Of a stretch of 64,000 nucleotides of DNA, positions 57,779 through 64,000 are shown in pieces (the first letter of the stretch is position 1; each line of letters begins with the position of its first letter). This stretch comes from Paludisphaera rhizosphaerae. GTDB taxonomy: Bacteria > Planctomycetota > Planctomycetia > Isosphaerales > Isosphaeraceae. The stretch spans positions 62,001-126,000 of the forward strand of contig NZ_JAALCR010000015.1 in NCBI RefSeq assembly GCF_011065895.1, in the 5' to 3' direction. The notes under the pieces are model-generated. The model was given only the letters and a program-made list of their open reading frames with translations, searched no databases and was not told the DNA's origin. The translations under genes and the position numbers were made by a program.

Positions 57779-58141
57779 ATGCCCCCAGCAGACCGGATCA
57801 GCATGTCGGAGGTCGACGGGGTCAAGGTCGTCCGCTTTCACGACCGCCAACTGTTCGACGAACGGACCGTTCGCGAAGTCGCCGACCAGATCGCCGCCAA
57901 ACTCCCCAACGACGGCAAGCCGATCCGTCTGGTGCTTGACTTCAGTGAAGTCGGCCTCATCTCCAGCACCCTTCTGAGCAAGCTCATCCTGCTGCAACGC
58001 CGGGTCGACGGCTCGCACGGCAAACTCCGGCTCTGCGAGCTTTCTCCCGTCCTCCAGCAAGTCTTCCGCACCTCCAACCTCGACCGCCTCTTCGGAATCG
58101 ACCGCGATCAGAGGTCGGCCATGGAAGTGCTCCGAGTCTGA
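57779..58141 (+). CDS. STAS-domain anti-sigma factor antagonist-like protein
   Basis: 120 residues. VKVVRFHDRQLFDERTVREV, IRLVLDFSEVGLISSTLLSK (Ser-Ser at the phospho site), VDGSHGKLRLCELSPVLQQV, FRTSNLDRLFGIDRDQRSAM. Single compact STAS domain. Expected to be phosphorylated by an HPK-type serine kinase and to release a sigma factor or other partner; no kinase gene is in the window. Same operon as the preceding STAS gene. Confidence 0.85.
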   Translation: MPPADRISMSEVDGVKVVRFHDRQLFDERTVREVADQIAAKLPNDGKPIRLVLDFSEVGLISSTLLSKLILLQRRVDGSHGKLRLCELSPVLQQVFRTSNLDRLFGIDRDQRSAMEVLRV

Positions 58142-58275
58142 GCGCGTTGCCAAATCCCTGCGCGCGTTGAATTCCGGCGACGCAGCCTGCACCCTCCGCT
58201 AAGCGGCCTAGCGTTGCGATAGAAGGCGACGTCATGTGTCGCCTGCGACGCTCCGGCGCGAATCGGGAGGTAGGC

Positions 58276-58713
58276 ATGCGTGAACTGAAAAGGTCGACCG
58301 AGGAAGGGGTCTCGTCACGTCCTCGACGGACCGGGGGACCCCACATCTCTCTGGAACGCCGGCTCCATCCCCGGCTGCCTGCGGTCGACTACAGAATCTG
58401 GGTCGGCGGTTGGGCGTCGGCGCGCGACTTCGTCACGATCGCCGCGCGCGTCGTCAACCTGAGCCGGGGCGGCTCACTGATTCTGACGAACGTCCCCTTC
58501 GCCGTCGGCGACGACGTTTGGCTGCGGCTCGGAAGTCCCGCCTACGACGGCTGCGTCCGGGCGGAAGTTCTCGATGCGACCCCAACGAGCGAAGGCGATC
58601 ACCTCGTTCGTCTCTGTTTTCACGAGCAATGTCCGGACGTCTTCTACGAGGTGGTGACCATCGGGCTCGCCTTTGGAGACGGTGAGCATGGAAAGGCTTC
58701 GCAGGGGGCCTGA
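58276..58713 (+). CDS. PilZ-like domain protein
   Basis: 145 residues from ATG 58276, chosen for its GGGAGGT ribosome-binding site; an upstream ATG at 58234 would add 14. LERRLHPRLPAVDYRIWVGG has the RxxxR arm of PilZ domains. It continues ARVVNLSRGGSLILTNVPFA, where the (D/N)xSxxG motif appears as NLSRGG, and VWLRLGSPAYDGCVRAEVLD. PilZ domains bind c-di-GMP through these motifs, so this is a likely c-di-GMP receptor, though the first Arg motif is only partly canonical. Confidence 0.75.
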   Translation: MRELKRSTEEGVSSRPRRTGGPHISLERRLHPRLPAVDYRIWVGGWASARDFVTIAARVVNLSRGGSLILTNVPFAVGDDVWLRLGSPAYDGCVRAEVLDATPTSEGDHLVRLCFHEQCPDVFYEVVTIGLAFGDGEHGKASQGA

Positions 58714-59074
58714 CGAGGTGGCGCAGGGTGACAGGACCGAGGACCTCCTCGAAGCCGTTTCGTTACCTGATCGCCCATCGGCGTGAGCCGGCGAGCAACT
58801 GTTTGGGGCTTCCTCGGTTTGTGGGCTGAGCATGGGAGACCCGCAACTTCTCCATCGATCACCGGTAACGCGATTCGCGGAATCGGGACCTCCTCACTCA
58901 TAGGAGCCGCGGCCTCATCCCGAGGCCGCGGCTTCGTGCGCGCTGGGAACGTTGACCTGGCGGACGCCGGCCTCCATAATCACGAAGACGTCTGTCCGAC
59001 GTTCGTCCTGATTTCGACGCCGTCGTTATGGCCGCCGTGCGGTCGAAGCGCGAGCGGGCGGGGAGAGGTGGGTC
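58714..59074. other. intergenic stretch
   Basis: 361 bases without a supported gene. A GC hairpin-like GCCGCGGCC/GGCCGCGGC region at about 58908-58934 may terminate the PilZ operon. Confidence 0.35.
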
Positions 59075-60334
59075 TTGGGGCTCTTCGGCCGCGCGAAGAA
59101 CTTGATCAAGGGCCTTGCGGCTCCGAGCGAAGCCGCTGTTCAGTACTACAACGTCGTCTGTCCGTTGGGCCATCGTGTCCGGGGCCAACGGACGGCAGGC
59201 TATCAAGCGCTCAGGTGCCCGGCGTGCGGCGAGGGGGTCTTCGTCCTGCCGATCAGCCCGCTGCCGGACCCAGGCCCCAGGCTCGCATCCCCTTCGGGTC
59301 GGCGAAGCGTCGATCCCCTGGAATCGTCGCGGGTCGTCGAGGAAGGCCCGGTCGAGCTCCACGACCCTGGCGAAGCGACCATTGAGATCGCCGACGCCCC
59401 GAAACCGCGACAAGACGTGGAGATCCCCTGGGAAGAGGACGTCAAGCCTTCGCCCTCCCCGGCGGAGTCGACCCCAACGCGGCAACCGGAGCCTCGTCAG
59501 CCCGAGGCCCGACCCCGTGCGGAGCCCTCGCGTAAACCGAGCCGTCCCATTCCCGAACCAGCAATGATCGAGGTCCAGTCGCGCGGCCGCCGTCGCGAGG
59601 GCTGGCACCCACTCTGGATTTTCGGGGTCGTCGGTTTGCTCGTTCTGGCGACCGTGGCTCTTCGCGTTCGGCGGAACCTCCGACAGGAGTATCCCCAACT
59701 CGCCGAGTTGGGTCGCGTCGAAGGGATCCCCGCACTCCAGGCCGGCGAATTCGACCGCGCGTACCAACTCCTGGCTCCGGCCCGGCTCGCCGTCGATTCC
59801 CTCGGCGGCCAGGTCGAGGGCGCCGATCGGATCCGTCAGGCCGCCGATGAGGCTGAACTCTACGTCAACTTATCTCCGATCGGCCTGGAGGAAATGCTCA
59901 ACGACGCCCATCTCAAAACGCCCGAGGCCTGGGCTCCTGTTTTCTCCCGGTACAAAGGGAGGGGCGTTCTGTTCGACGCCCACATCAGCTCGACTCCGGA
60001 CGGGCCGAAGAACCGTTACGAGATCGACTATATTGTCCTTCCCACCGAGCAGGCCGCCAACTTTCGAGCCGGCGGCCTTCGCCCGGCGACCACGGCGAGG
60101 ATCGACTTCAAGGGATTCGAGTTGTTCGACCTGGCCAAACCCAAAGTCGGCGACCACGTCGTCTTCGGGGCCCGCCTGGCCGGCTTTCAGTACGACGCAT
60201 CAAAAGACGAGTGGATCGTTTCGTTGGAGCCCAAGAGCGGGCTGTTCGTCCAGTTTCACGAGGCTTTGGAATCGCTGGGATGGCCCGAAGCCGTCGGTGG
60301 CGGAGCCGCTCCTGAGATCGGAGGCCAACGATGA
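59075..60334 (+). CDS. zinc-ribbon, single-span membrane protein
   Basis: 419 residues from TTG 59075. Zinc-ribbon-like N terminus (VVCPLGHRVRGQRTAGYQAL, RCPACGEGVFVLP), a long Pro/Glu-rich linker (about 60-165), one transmembrane helix (about 183-200, WIFGVVGLLVLATVAL), then an exported domain of about 215 residues with helical and beta parts. The architecture is characteristic of planctomycetes. It overlaps the next gene by ATGA, suggesting the two act together. Confidence 0.7.
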   Translation: MGLFGRAKNLIKGLAAPSEAAVQYYNVVCPLGHRVRGQRTAGYQALRCPACGEGVFVLPISPLPDPGPRLASPSGRRSVDPLESSRVVEEGPVELHDPGEATIEIADAPKPRQDVEIPWEEDVKPSPSPAESTPTRQPEPRQPEARPRAEPSRKPSRPIPEPAMIEVQSRGRRREGWHPLWIFGVVGLLVLATVALRVRRNLRQEYPQLAELGRVEGIPALQAGEFDRAYQLLAPARLAVDSLGGQVEGADRIRQAADEAELYVNLSPIGLEEMLNDAHLKTPEAWAPVFSRYKGRGVLFDAHISSTPDGPKNRYEIDYIVLPTEQAANFRAGGLRPATTARIDFKGFELFDLAKPKVGDHVVFGARLAGFQYDASKDEWIVSLEPKSGLFVQFHEALESLGWPEAVGGGAAPEIGGQR

Positions 60335-61875
60335 GACGCTTCAGCCTCGTCCTGACCATCTTTGTTCTGACCTCCGGCCTTCCCGCGGCCAGAGCCTGGC
60401 AGGAGTCGGCCACAGCCGTCGAGCCCGCCGACCTGGCGCGTCGCGAGGATCTGGTGGGCAAGCTCGTCAACGTGGACGACCGCGTCCGGTTCTTTCAGAA
60501 CCACCCGCGCGTCGGCTTCGACGAGTTGTATCTCCGTCGCACGCCCGTGGTCTTCCGTCTCCCCCCACCGTTGCGTCCCGACTCGCAGCCGGGAAATCCG
60601 GCGGTCGTCGTACAGGGGCGATTGGTCAGAGAAGGTACGCAGCTTTTCGTCGATGTGACGTCGCTCAGCCTGCAACCGGCTGACCTCGAACGTCTCGACA
60701 AGAGCGTGGCCTCGCTCTCGGCACGCGATTACACTTCGCGCCTGAAGCTGGCGGAGTGGGCGGCGAGGCGAGCCCGGGATTTTGCCGACAACGCTCTGGC
60801 CGCGCGGGCGAAGGAGATCGAGGCGGAAGGCTATCGGATTGAATCCAACGCCAAACGCCTCGTCGACCCTCCTCAGGAATGGCTGTCGCTGGCGAAAGAA
60901 GGGCGGAAGAAGGGCGTCGCCGAGCCCGATCCATCGGCCCTCGCTCATCGAGCGTTTCGCGCCATGCTGGCGGCTGCGAAGAGTCCGCCCGACCTGGACT
61001 CGCTCAAGGAGGAGGTCGAACGGTTTTTCCCGTCGTCCGCGACCCCTCCCGCCGGCGGCGAAACGGGCCTTGGCGCCTGGGGGGAGCAGTACGAGCAGGA
61101 CCCGGCCACGGCCTACCGTTCCGCCCCCGCGGGGGTCCGATCGGCCCTCGACCGCCGACTTTGGGCCGACATCGTACAGAAGGTGCTGGAGTCGCGGGTC
61201 GCCATGGATCTCCAGGGCGCGCTCAAGGCTGTGGACGATGCCGAGAAGTTGGTGCCCGAGAGGCCGTTGCTGGCGGCGAAGCTGGTCGATCAGGCCCAGA
61301 CGCGGGCCCGAGAGACTCTGGCCTCGCTGAGTTTGGCCGAAGCTCGCAGCGTCGCGTCTCTCCTGCAGAAGCAGGCCAAAGACCAAGGACCGGCGCTCGA
61401 ATTCTACCGCGATTGGCTCAAGGTCCGCCGAGATCGACTCAGTCCCACCGACGCGGAAGGGCCCGTTGCACTCGCATCGCTCTATGAGTCGCTGCTGAAC
61501 GACGCCGACTCCGCCCGACGGCTCCTCGATCGGGCCTGGAAGATCGCGCCGGGATCGGGACCGGTCACCGAGGCGTACAAGCTCCGGGGCTATCGTCGAG
61601 TCGGAGACGGGTGGGAGAAAGATTCCCCGGCCGTCGCCGAGGTCGCCGCGGCGCCGACCGGAACGCCCGACGCCAGCCTGCAAGGCAAAACCCCCGCGGA
61701 AGTCAAGGCCATCGTGGGCGGGGAACCGACGAATCAGGTCGTCGTCGCCACCAAGGGACGGATTACTCTCCAGTGGATCTTCCAGGAGACCCGGCAGACG
61801 CGTTACGTCAATTTCGAGCGTCGTCCAGGGAGTCAGACTCCGCGCGTGGTGTCTGATTTCTTTCTGGCTCGGTAG
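60331..61875 (+). CDS. exported helical protein, coupled to the upstream membrane protein
   Basis: 514 residues from ATG 60331, with signal peptide (FSLVLTIFVLTSGLPAARAW). Residues 30-125 are a beta domain resembling the exported part of the preceding protein in role (RVRFFQNHPRVGFDELYLRR; PAVVVQGRLVREGTQLFVDV). The centre is long helical TPR-like sequence and the C-terminal ~75 residues form a small beta domain (KGRITLQWIFQETRQTRYVN). Unrecognised; likely periplasmic partner of the 59075 product. Confidence 0.65.
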   Translation: MRRFSLVLTIFVLTSGLPAARAWQESATAVEPADLARREDLVGKLVNVDDRVRFFQNHPRVGFDELYLRRTPVVFRLPPPLRPDSQPGNPAVVVQGRLVREGTQLFVDVTSLSLQPADLERLDKSVASLSARDYTSRLKLAEWAARRARDFADNALAARAKEIEAEGYRIESNAKRLVDPPQEWLSLAKEGRKKGVAEPDPSALAHRAFRAMLAAAKSPPDLDSLKEEVERFFPSSATPPAGGETGLGAWGEQYEQDPATAYRSAPAGVRSALDRRLWADIVQKVLESRVAMDLQGALKAVDDAEKLVPERPLLAAKLVDQAQTRARETLASLSLAEARSVASLLQKQAKDQGPALEFYRDWLKVRRDRLSPTDAEGPVALASLYESLLNDADSARRLLDRAWKIAPGSGPVTEAYKLRGYRRVGDGWEKDSPAVAEVAAAPTGTPDASLQGKTPAEVKAIVGGEPTNQVVVATKGRITLQWIFQETRQTRYVNFERRPGSQTPRVVSDFFLAR

Positions 61876-61922
61876 GAAATGGTGCCCGTTCCGTCGGGAG
61901 AAACCCTCCATTCTCGATGAAT

Positions 61923-61947
61923 AAATCGTTGAGCAGGCGATTTTTTT
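61923..61947 (+). terminator. weak terminator
   Basis: AAATCG (61923-61928) and CGATTT (61938-61943) with four further Ts; 48 bases after the stop. Confidence 0.45.
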
Positions 61948-62444
61948 GTTGATTTTCGGGGATCTGGCTCCAAAATAGCGACGCTTTCCCGCCTCCTCAT
62001 CCTTCCGCCTCTGATCGTCGAGCATCCCCCCACGATCGAAGGGGTCGGCCCATCCGGGAATGAAACGCCGCAGGCGATTCAAGATGGCCGCAGGCGCGGA
62101 CCGAGAAGGTTGGAACAAAATCCTAGAAAATTCGTCAAACCTTTCGAGGATCGCGGCGTAGAACTCCCAACATCGGTTTGGTCGAGTCTTCGATCCCTCC
62201 CCCTTGCCGGCGGCGCACTATGTGCTAGTAGTCGATCGCTGGGAGGCTGAGGATGGGTCGGAACGACTGAACCCGTGGGGAATCCCCCGTTCCGAACGAC
62301 CGGGGCCGCGTGAATGAGCTATCCTTGGGTCGACATCCAATTCGAACCGTATCATACGTTCGCTGATACTCGTCGGTGATGCGGAGTCCGAACCGCGGCA
62401 GCCGAGTCTCGGTGAGATCGAAGAAATACACCAGGAGGTGTAAG
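61948..62444. other. leader/intergenic stretch before the DksA-like gene
   Basis: No gene supported. GTCGGAACG at about 62258 and CGTTCCGAACGAC at about 62289 can pair imperfectly. A weak promoter candidate is TTGGGT (62325-62330), 19 bases, TATCAT (62350-62355). Confidence 0.35.
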
Positions 62445-62930
62445 ATGGCCCGTAAAGACGCTCTGCTTCGCTTGACCTCTCGGTTGGTCGCACGACGGGA
62501 CGCTCTCCGCAAGGCCCTCTCCGGGGACCTCGACGGTTTTCGTAAATTCTCCGAGACGGGCGGCGTGGGCGATAACGTCGACGCGGCGGTCGACTCGGCC
62601 AACGACGAGATCAGCTCCCGGCTAGTAGAAATCGAGAGTCGCGAACTAGGCCAGATCGAGCACGCCCTGCAGCGGATCGCCGCCGGGGTCTACGGTCGTT
62701 GCGAGTTCTGCGGCGGTAAGATTTCCGAGCCTCGTCTGAACGCTCTTCCCTATACGAACAGCTGCATTGATTGCCAGCGCGAGAACGAGCGGCTAGGGCA
62801 GGGGGGCCGCGGGCTGGAGACCGATTCCCACCGGTGGGCCAAGGTCTTCTCCAAGCCGGCCGATGACGAAGCCGAAGCCCCGATCAATCTCAGCGACTTC
62901 GAGATGGACTTCAGCGACTCCGCCCGCTGA
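62445..62930 (+). CDS. TraR/DksA C4 zinc-finger family protein
   Basis: 161 residues from ATG 62445 behind AGGAGGTG. N-terminal helical hairpin (LLRLTSRLVARRDALRKALS ... ISSRLVEIESRELGQIEHAL) and C-terminal zinc finger with Cys86, Cys89, Cys107, Cys110 (YGRCEFCGGKISEPRLNALP, TNSCIDCQRE). DksA-like proteins enter the RNA polymerase secondary channel. The DxxDA tip of true DksA is not clearly present (VGDNVDAAVDSANDE), so a general regulator role is only probable. A strong terminator follows. Confidence 0.85.
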   Translation: MARKDALLRLTSRLVARRDALRKALSGDLDGFRKFSETGGVGDNVDAAVDSANDEISSRLVEIESRELGQIEHALQRIAAGVYGRCEFCGGKISEPRLNALPYTNSCIDCQRENERLGQGGRGLETDSHRWAKVFSKPADDEAEAPINLSDFEMDFSDSAR

Positions 62931-62979
62931 GACGGCGACCACGGCGCGGGCCGTTTGAAGAGCGATTGATGGAAACGAC

Positions 62980-63026
62980 GCAGGCCGCCGAGAGATTGGT
63001 ATCTCTCGGCGGCCTGCTTTGCTTTT
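62980..63026. terminator. bidirectional terminator between convergent genes
   Basis: A perfect 17-bp stem (62980-62996 with 63001-63017) around TGGT, followed by TTTGCTTTT. It serves the DksA-like gene and probably the convergent RRM gene. Confidence 0.9.
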
Positions 63027-63097
63027 GGCTCAGGGGAGTCGCGAGGTCGACCCTGGATCAAACGCGATAATTCGAGCGAGCGCTGAACGGAGGGCGA

Positions 63098-63499
63098 TCA
63101 ATAGCGGTCGCGACCGCCACGGCCGCCGCCGTAGCCGCCGCCACCGTAGCCGCCGCCGCCGCCACCGTAGCCGCCGCCGCCGCCACGGGAGCCGCCGCCG
63201 CCGTAGCCGCCGCCGCCACCGTAGCCGCCGCCGCCGCCACCGGGTCGGGGCTCACGAGGACGAGCCTCGTTCACCGTGAGACGCCGGCCGCCGTTCTCCT
63301 GGTCGTGCAGTGCCCGGATCGCATCCTGAGCTTCGGCGTCCGTGTCCATCTCGACGAAGCCGAATCCCTTGCTGCGACCGGTCTCGCGGTCCGTGATCAC
63401 CTGGGCGCTCTGGACCGTCCCGAACTGGGAGAACATCTGCTCCAGCTCAGCACTGGTGACCCCGTAGGCGAGGTTCCCGACGTACAATTTCTTGCCCAA
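63098..63499 (-). CDS. glycine-rich RRM RNA-binding protein
   Basis: 133 residues from TTG 63499, with AGGAGA 7 bases upstream. One RRM: RNP2 LYVGNL (5-10) and RNP1 KGFGFVEM (44-51), YGVTSAELEQMFSQFGTVQS between. Residues 88-133 are GGGGYGG repeats ending GRGGRDRY. The same architecture occurs in cyanobacterial cold-inducible Rbp proteins and in planctomycetes. Probably binds mRNA as a chaperone. A strong promoter and a ~160-base leader suggest regulation at the RNA level, for example by cold. Confidence 0.92.
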   Translation of the reverse strand: MGKKLYVGNLAYGVTSAELEQMFSQFGTVQSAQVITDRETGRSKGFGFVEMDTDAEAQDAIRALHDQENGGRRLTVNEARPREPRPGGGGGGYGGGGGYGGGGSRGGGGGYGGGGGGYGGGGYGGGRGGRDRY

Positions 63500-63661
63500 C
63501 TTGCAATCTCCTGAGCCTGGTCGTAAAGCGGCCCGCATTTGACTTTCTGGGCCGAGGCGAAAGGGGCCGGATGGAGGCCCGGGGCGGCGGGGCAGGGGAG
63601 TCGGCGATAAGGTCCTACGAGGATCGACGTCGCGAAAACTTCCAGTTCCCAACCATCCCTG

Positions 63662-63691
63662 ATTATACAGTCGCCTTGTGACGCCTCCCAA
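63662..63691 (-). promoter_or_regulatory. promoter of the RRM gene
   Basis: On the minus strand TTGGGA (63686-63691), 18 bases, consensus TATAAT (63662-63667). The start codon is about 160 bases downstream, giving a long leader. Confidence 0.7.
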
Positions 63692-63696
63692 CAAAA

Positions 63697-64000
63697 TCAT
63701 TCGCGTTTTGAGGGATTCGCGAGACCGGTTTCCAACCGTTGACAGGCCTGATGGTACTCCCCCGGCGTATTGAGGTTCAGAATCGTCGAGAGCGTTGGGT
63801 CTACGTGTCGCAACTCGTGTTCAGGGATAAGTTTGCATCGCACCGCGGAGAGAACCGCCGAGAGCCGTCGGGTGCCTGCGGCGAGCAATTCCTCGGCCGC
63901 CGCCCTCACGGGAGAGCAGCGGTAGAGCGCCGCGATGGGGCTGGGACGGCCGTCGACGATCCCGGCGACCGCTTCTTGATCGCCGATCCTCGATGCCAGC
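63697..64000 (-). CDS. mobA: MobA-like molybdenum cofactor guanylyltransferase, C-terminal part
   Basis: The frame enters from the right window edge (LASRIGDQEAVAGIVDGRPS) and runs SPIAALYRCSPVRAAAEELL, TRRLSAVLSAVRCKLIPEHE, ILNLNTPGEYHQACQRLETG to the stop at 63697. The (P)L.ALYR..... and final NLNTPxEY segment are typical of the C terminus of MobA-type nucleotidyltransferases, which add GMP to molybdopterin. The GTP-binding N terminus lies outside the window, so a related NTP-transferase is possible. Confidence 0.75.
   Translation of the reverse strand, partial: LASRIGDQEAVAGIVDGRPSPIAALYRCSPVRAAAEELLAAGTRRLSAVLSAVRCKLIPEHELRHVDPTLSTILNLNTPGEYHQACQRLETGLANPSKRE

Noticed and set aside
63019-63279. 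Rightward Arg/Ser-rich open frame
   Set aside because: Complement of the GGGGYGG codons of the RRM protein tail.

Overview
The window is high-GC DNA from a planctomycete, most likely of the Isosphaeraceae (an inference). The signs are a PEP-CTERM exported protein, frequent TTG/GTG starts, exported DUF1573 and HEAT/TPR-like proteins, paired STAS proteins, and a glycine-rich RRM protein. The centre of the window (about 1413-39865) is an integrated temperate phage of about 38.4 kb. It is bounded by a 42-bp direct repeat that is the 3' half of a tRNA-Met(CAT) gene. The intact tRNA is at the right end (attR); the displaced 3' half is at the left end (attL), next to a tyrosine integrase.

Prophage layout. 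(1) 1.5-10.1 kb: integrase, then a compressed rightward operon of about 16 small genes joined by TTGA/ATGA stop-start overlaps. Products include a pentapeptide-repeat protein, a zinc-ribbon/type IV prepilin fusion, a protein ending in a sliding-clamp-binding motif, and two Cys-rich phage proteins. (2) 10.3-12.1 kb: a small RHH protein, then a leftward pair (serine recombinase and a Cro/CI-like HTH protein) behind three GTTGCGCCGGCGCAAC-type palindromes. (3) 12.6-32.8 kb: the late operon in siphovirus order: small and large terminase, portal, scaffold, SU10-like major capsid protein, connectors and minor head protein, tail terminator, tail tube, tail assembly chaperones with a -1 frameshift (CCCAAAA), tape measure, tail-tip proteins and Fn3 proteins. 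(4) 33.2-36.6 kb: a leftward operon of accessory genes, including a SieB-like exclusion domain, a winged-helix protein, a DUF1508 protein, a zinc-ribbon membrane protein and an RHH-like protein. (5) 36.7-39.6 kb: divergent promoters and a rightward replication module. Its initiator-like gene carries 22-bp iterons followed by an AT-richer stretch, as in lambda O, and it is bracketed by two hairpins with the same 16-nt loop but different, compensated stems. I recognised no endolysin, DNA polymerase or full CI-type repressor.

Host genes. Left of the phage is a PEP-CTERM protein gene. To the right are: EttA-type ABC-F translation factor; a glycine-zipper/DUF2382 stress protein; a six-EF-hand secreted protein; a CoA-disulfide-reductase/rhodanese flavoprotein overlapping an HSL-family esterase; a large exported TPR-like protein; a nucleoside:H+ symporter family transporter; a glycosyltransferase coupled to a DUF1573 protein; an exported helical-repeat protein flanked by low-complexity arrays in opposite orientation; two STAS proteins; a PilZ-like protein; a zinc-ribbon membrane protein coupled to an exported protein; a DksA/TraR zinc-finger protein; an RRM RNA-binding protein; and the C-terminal part of a MobA-like nucleotidyltransferase that runs off the window.
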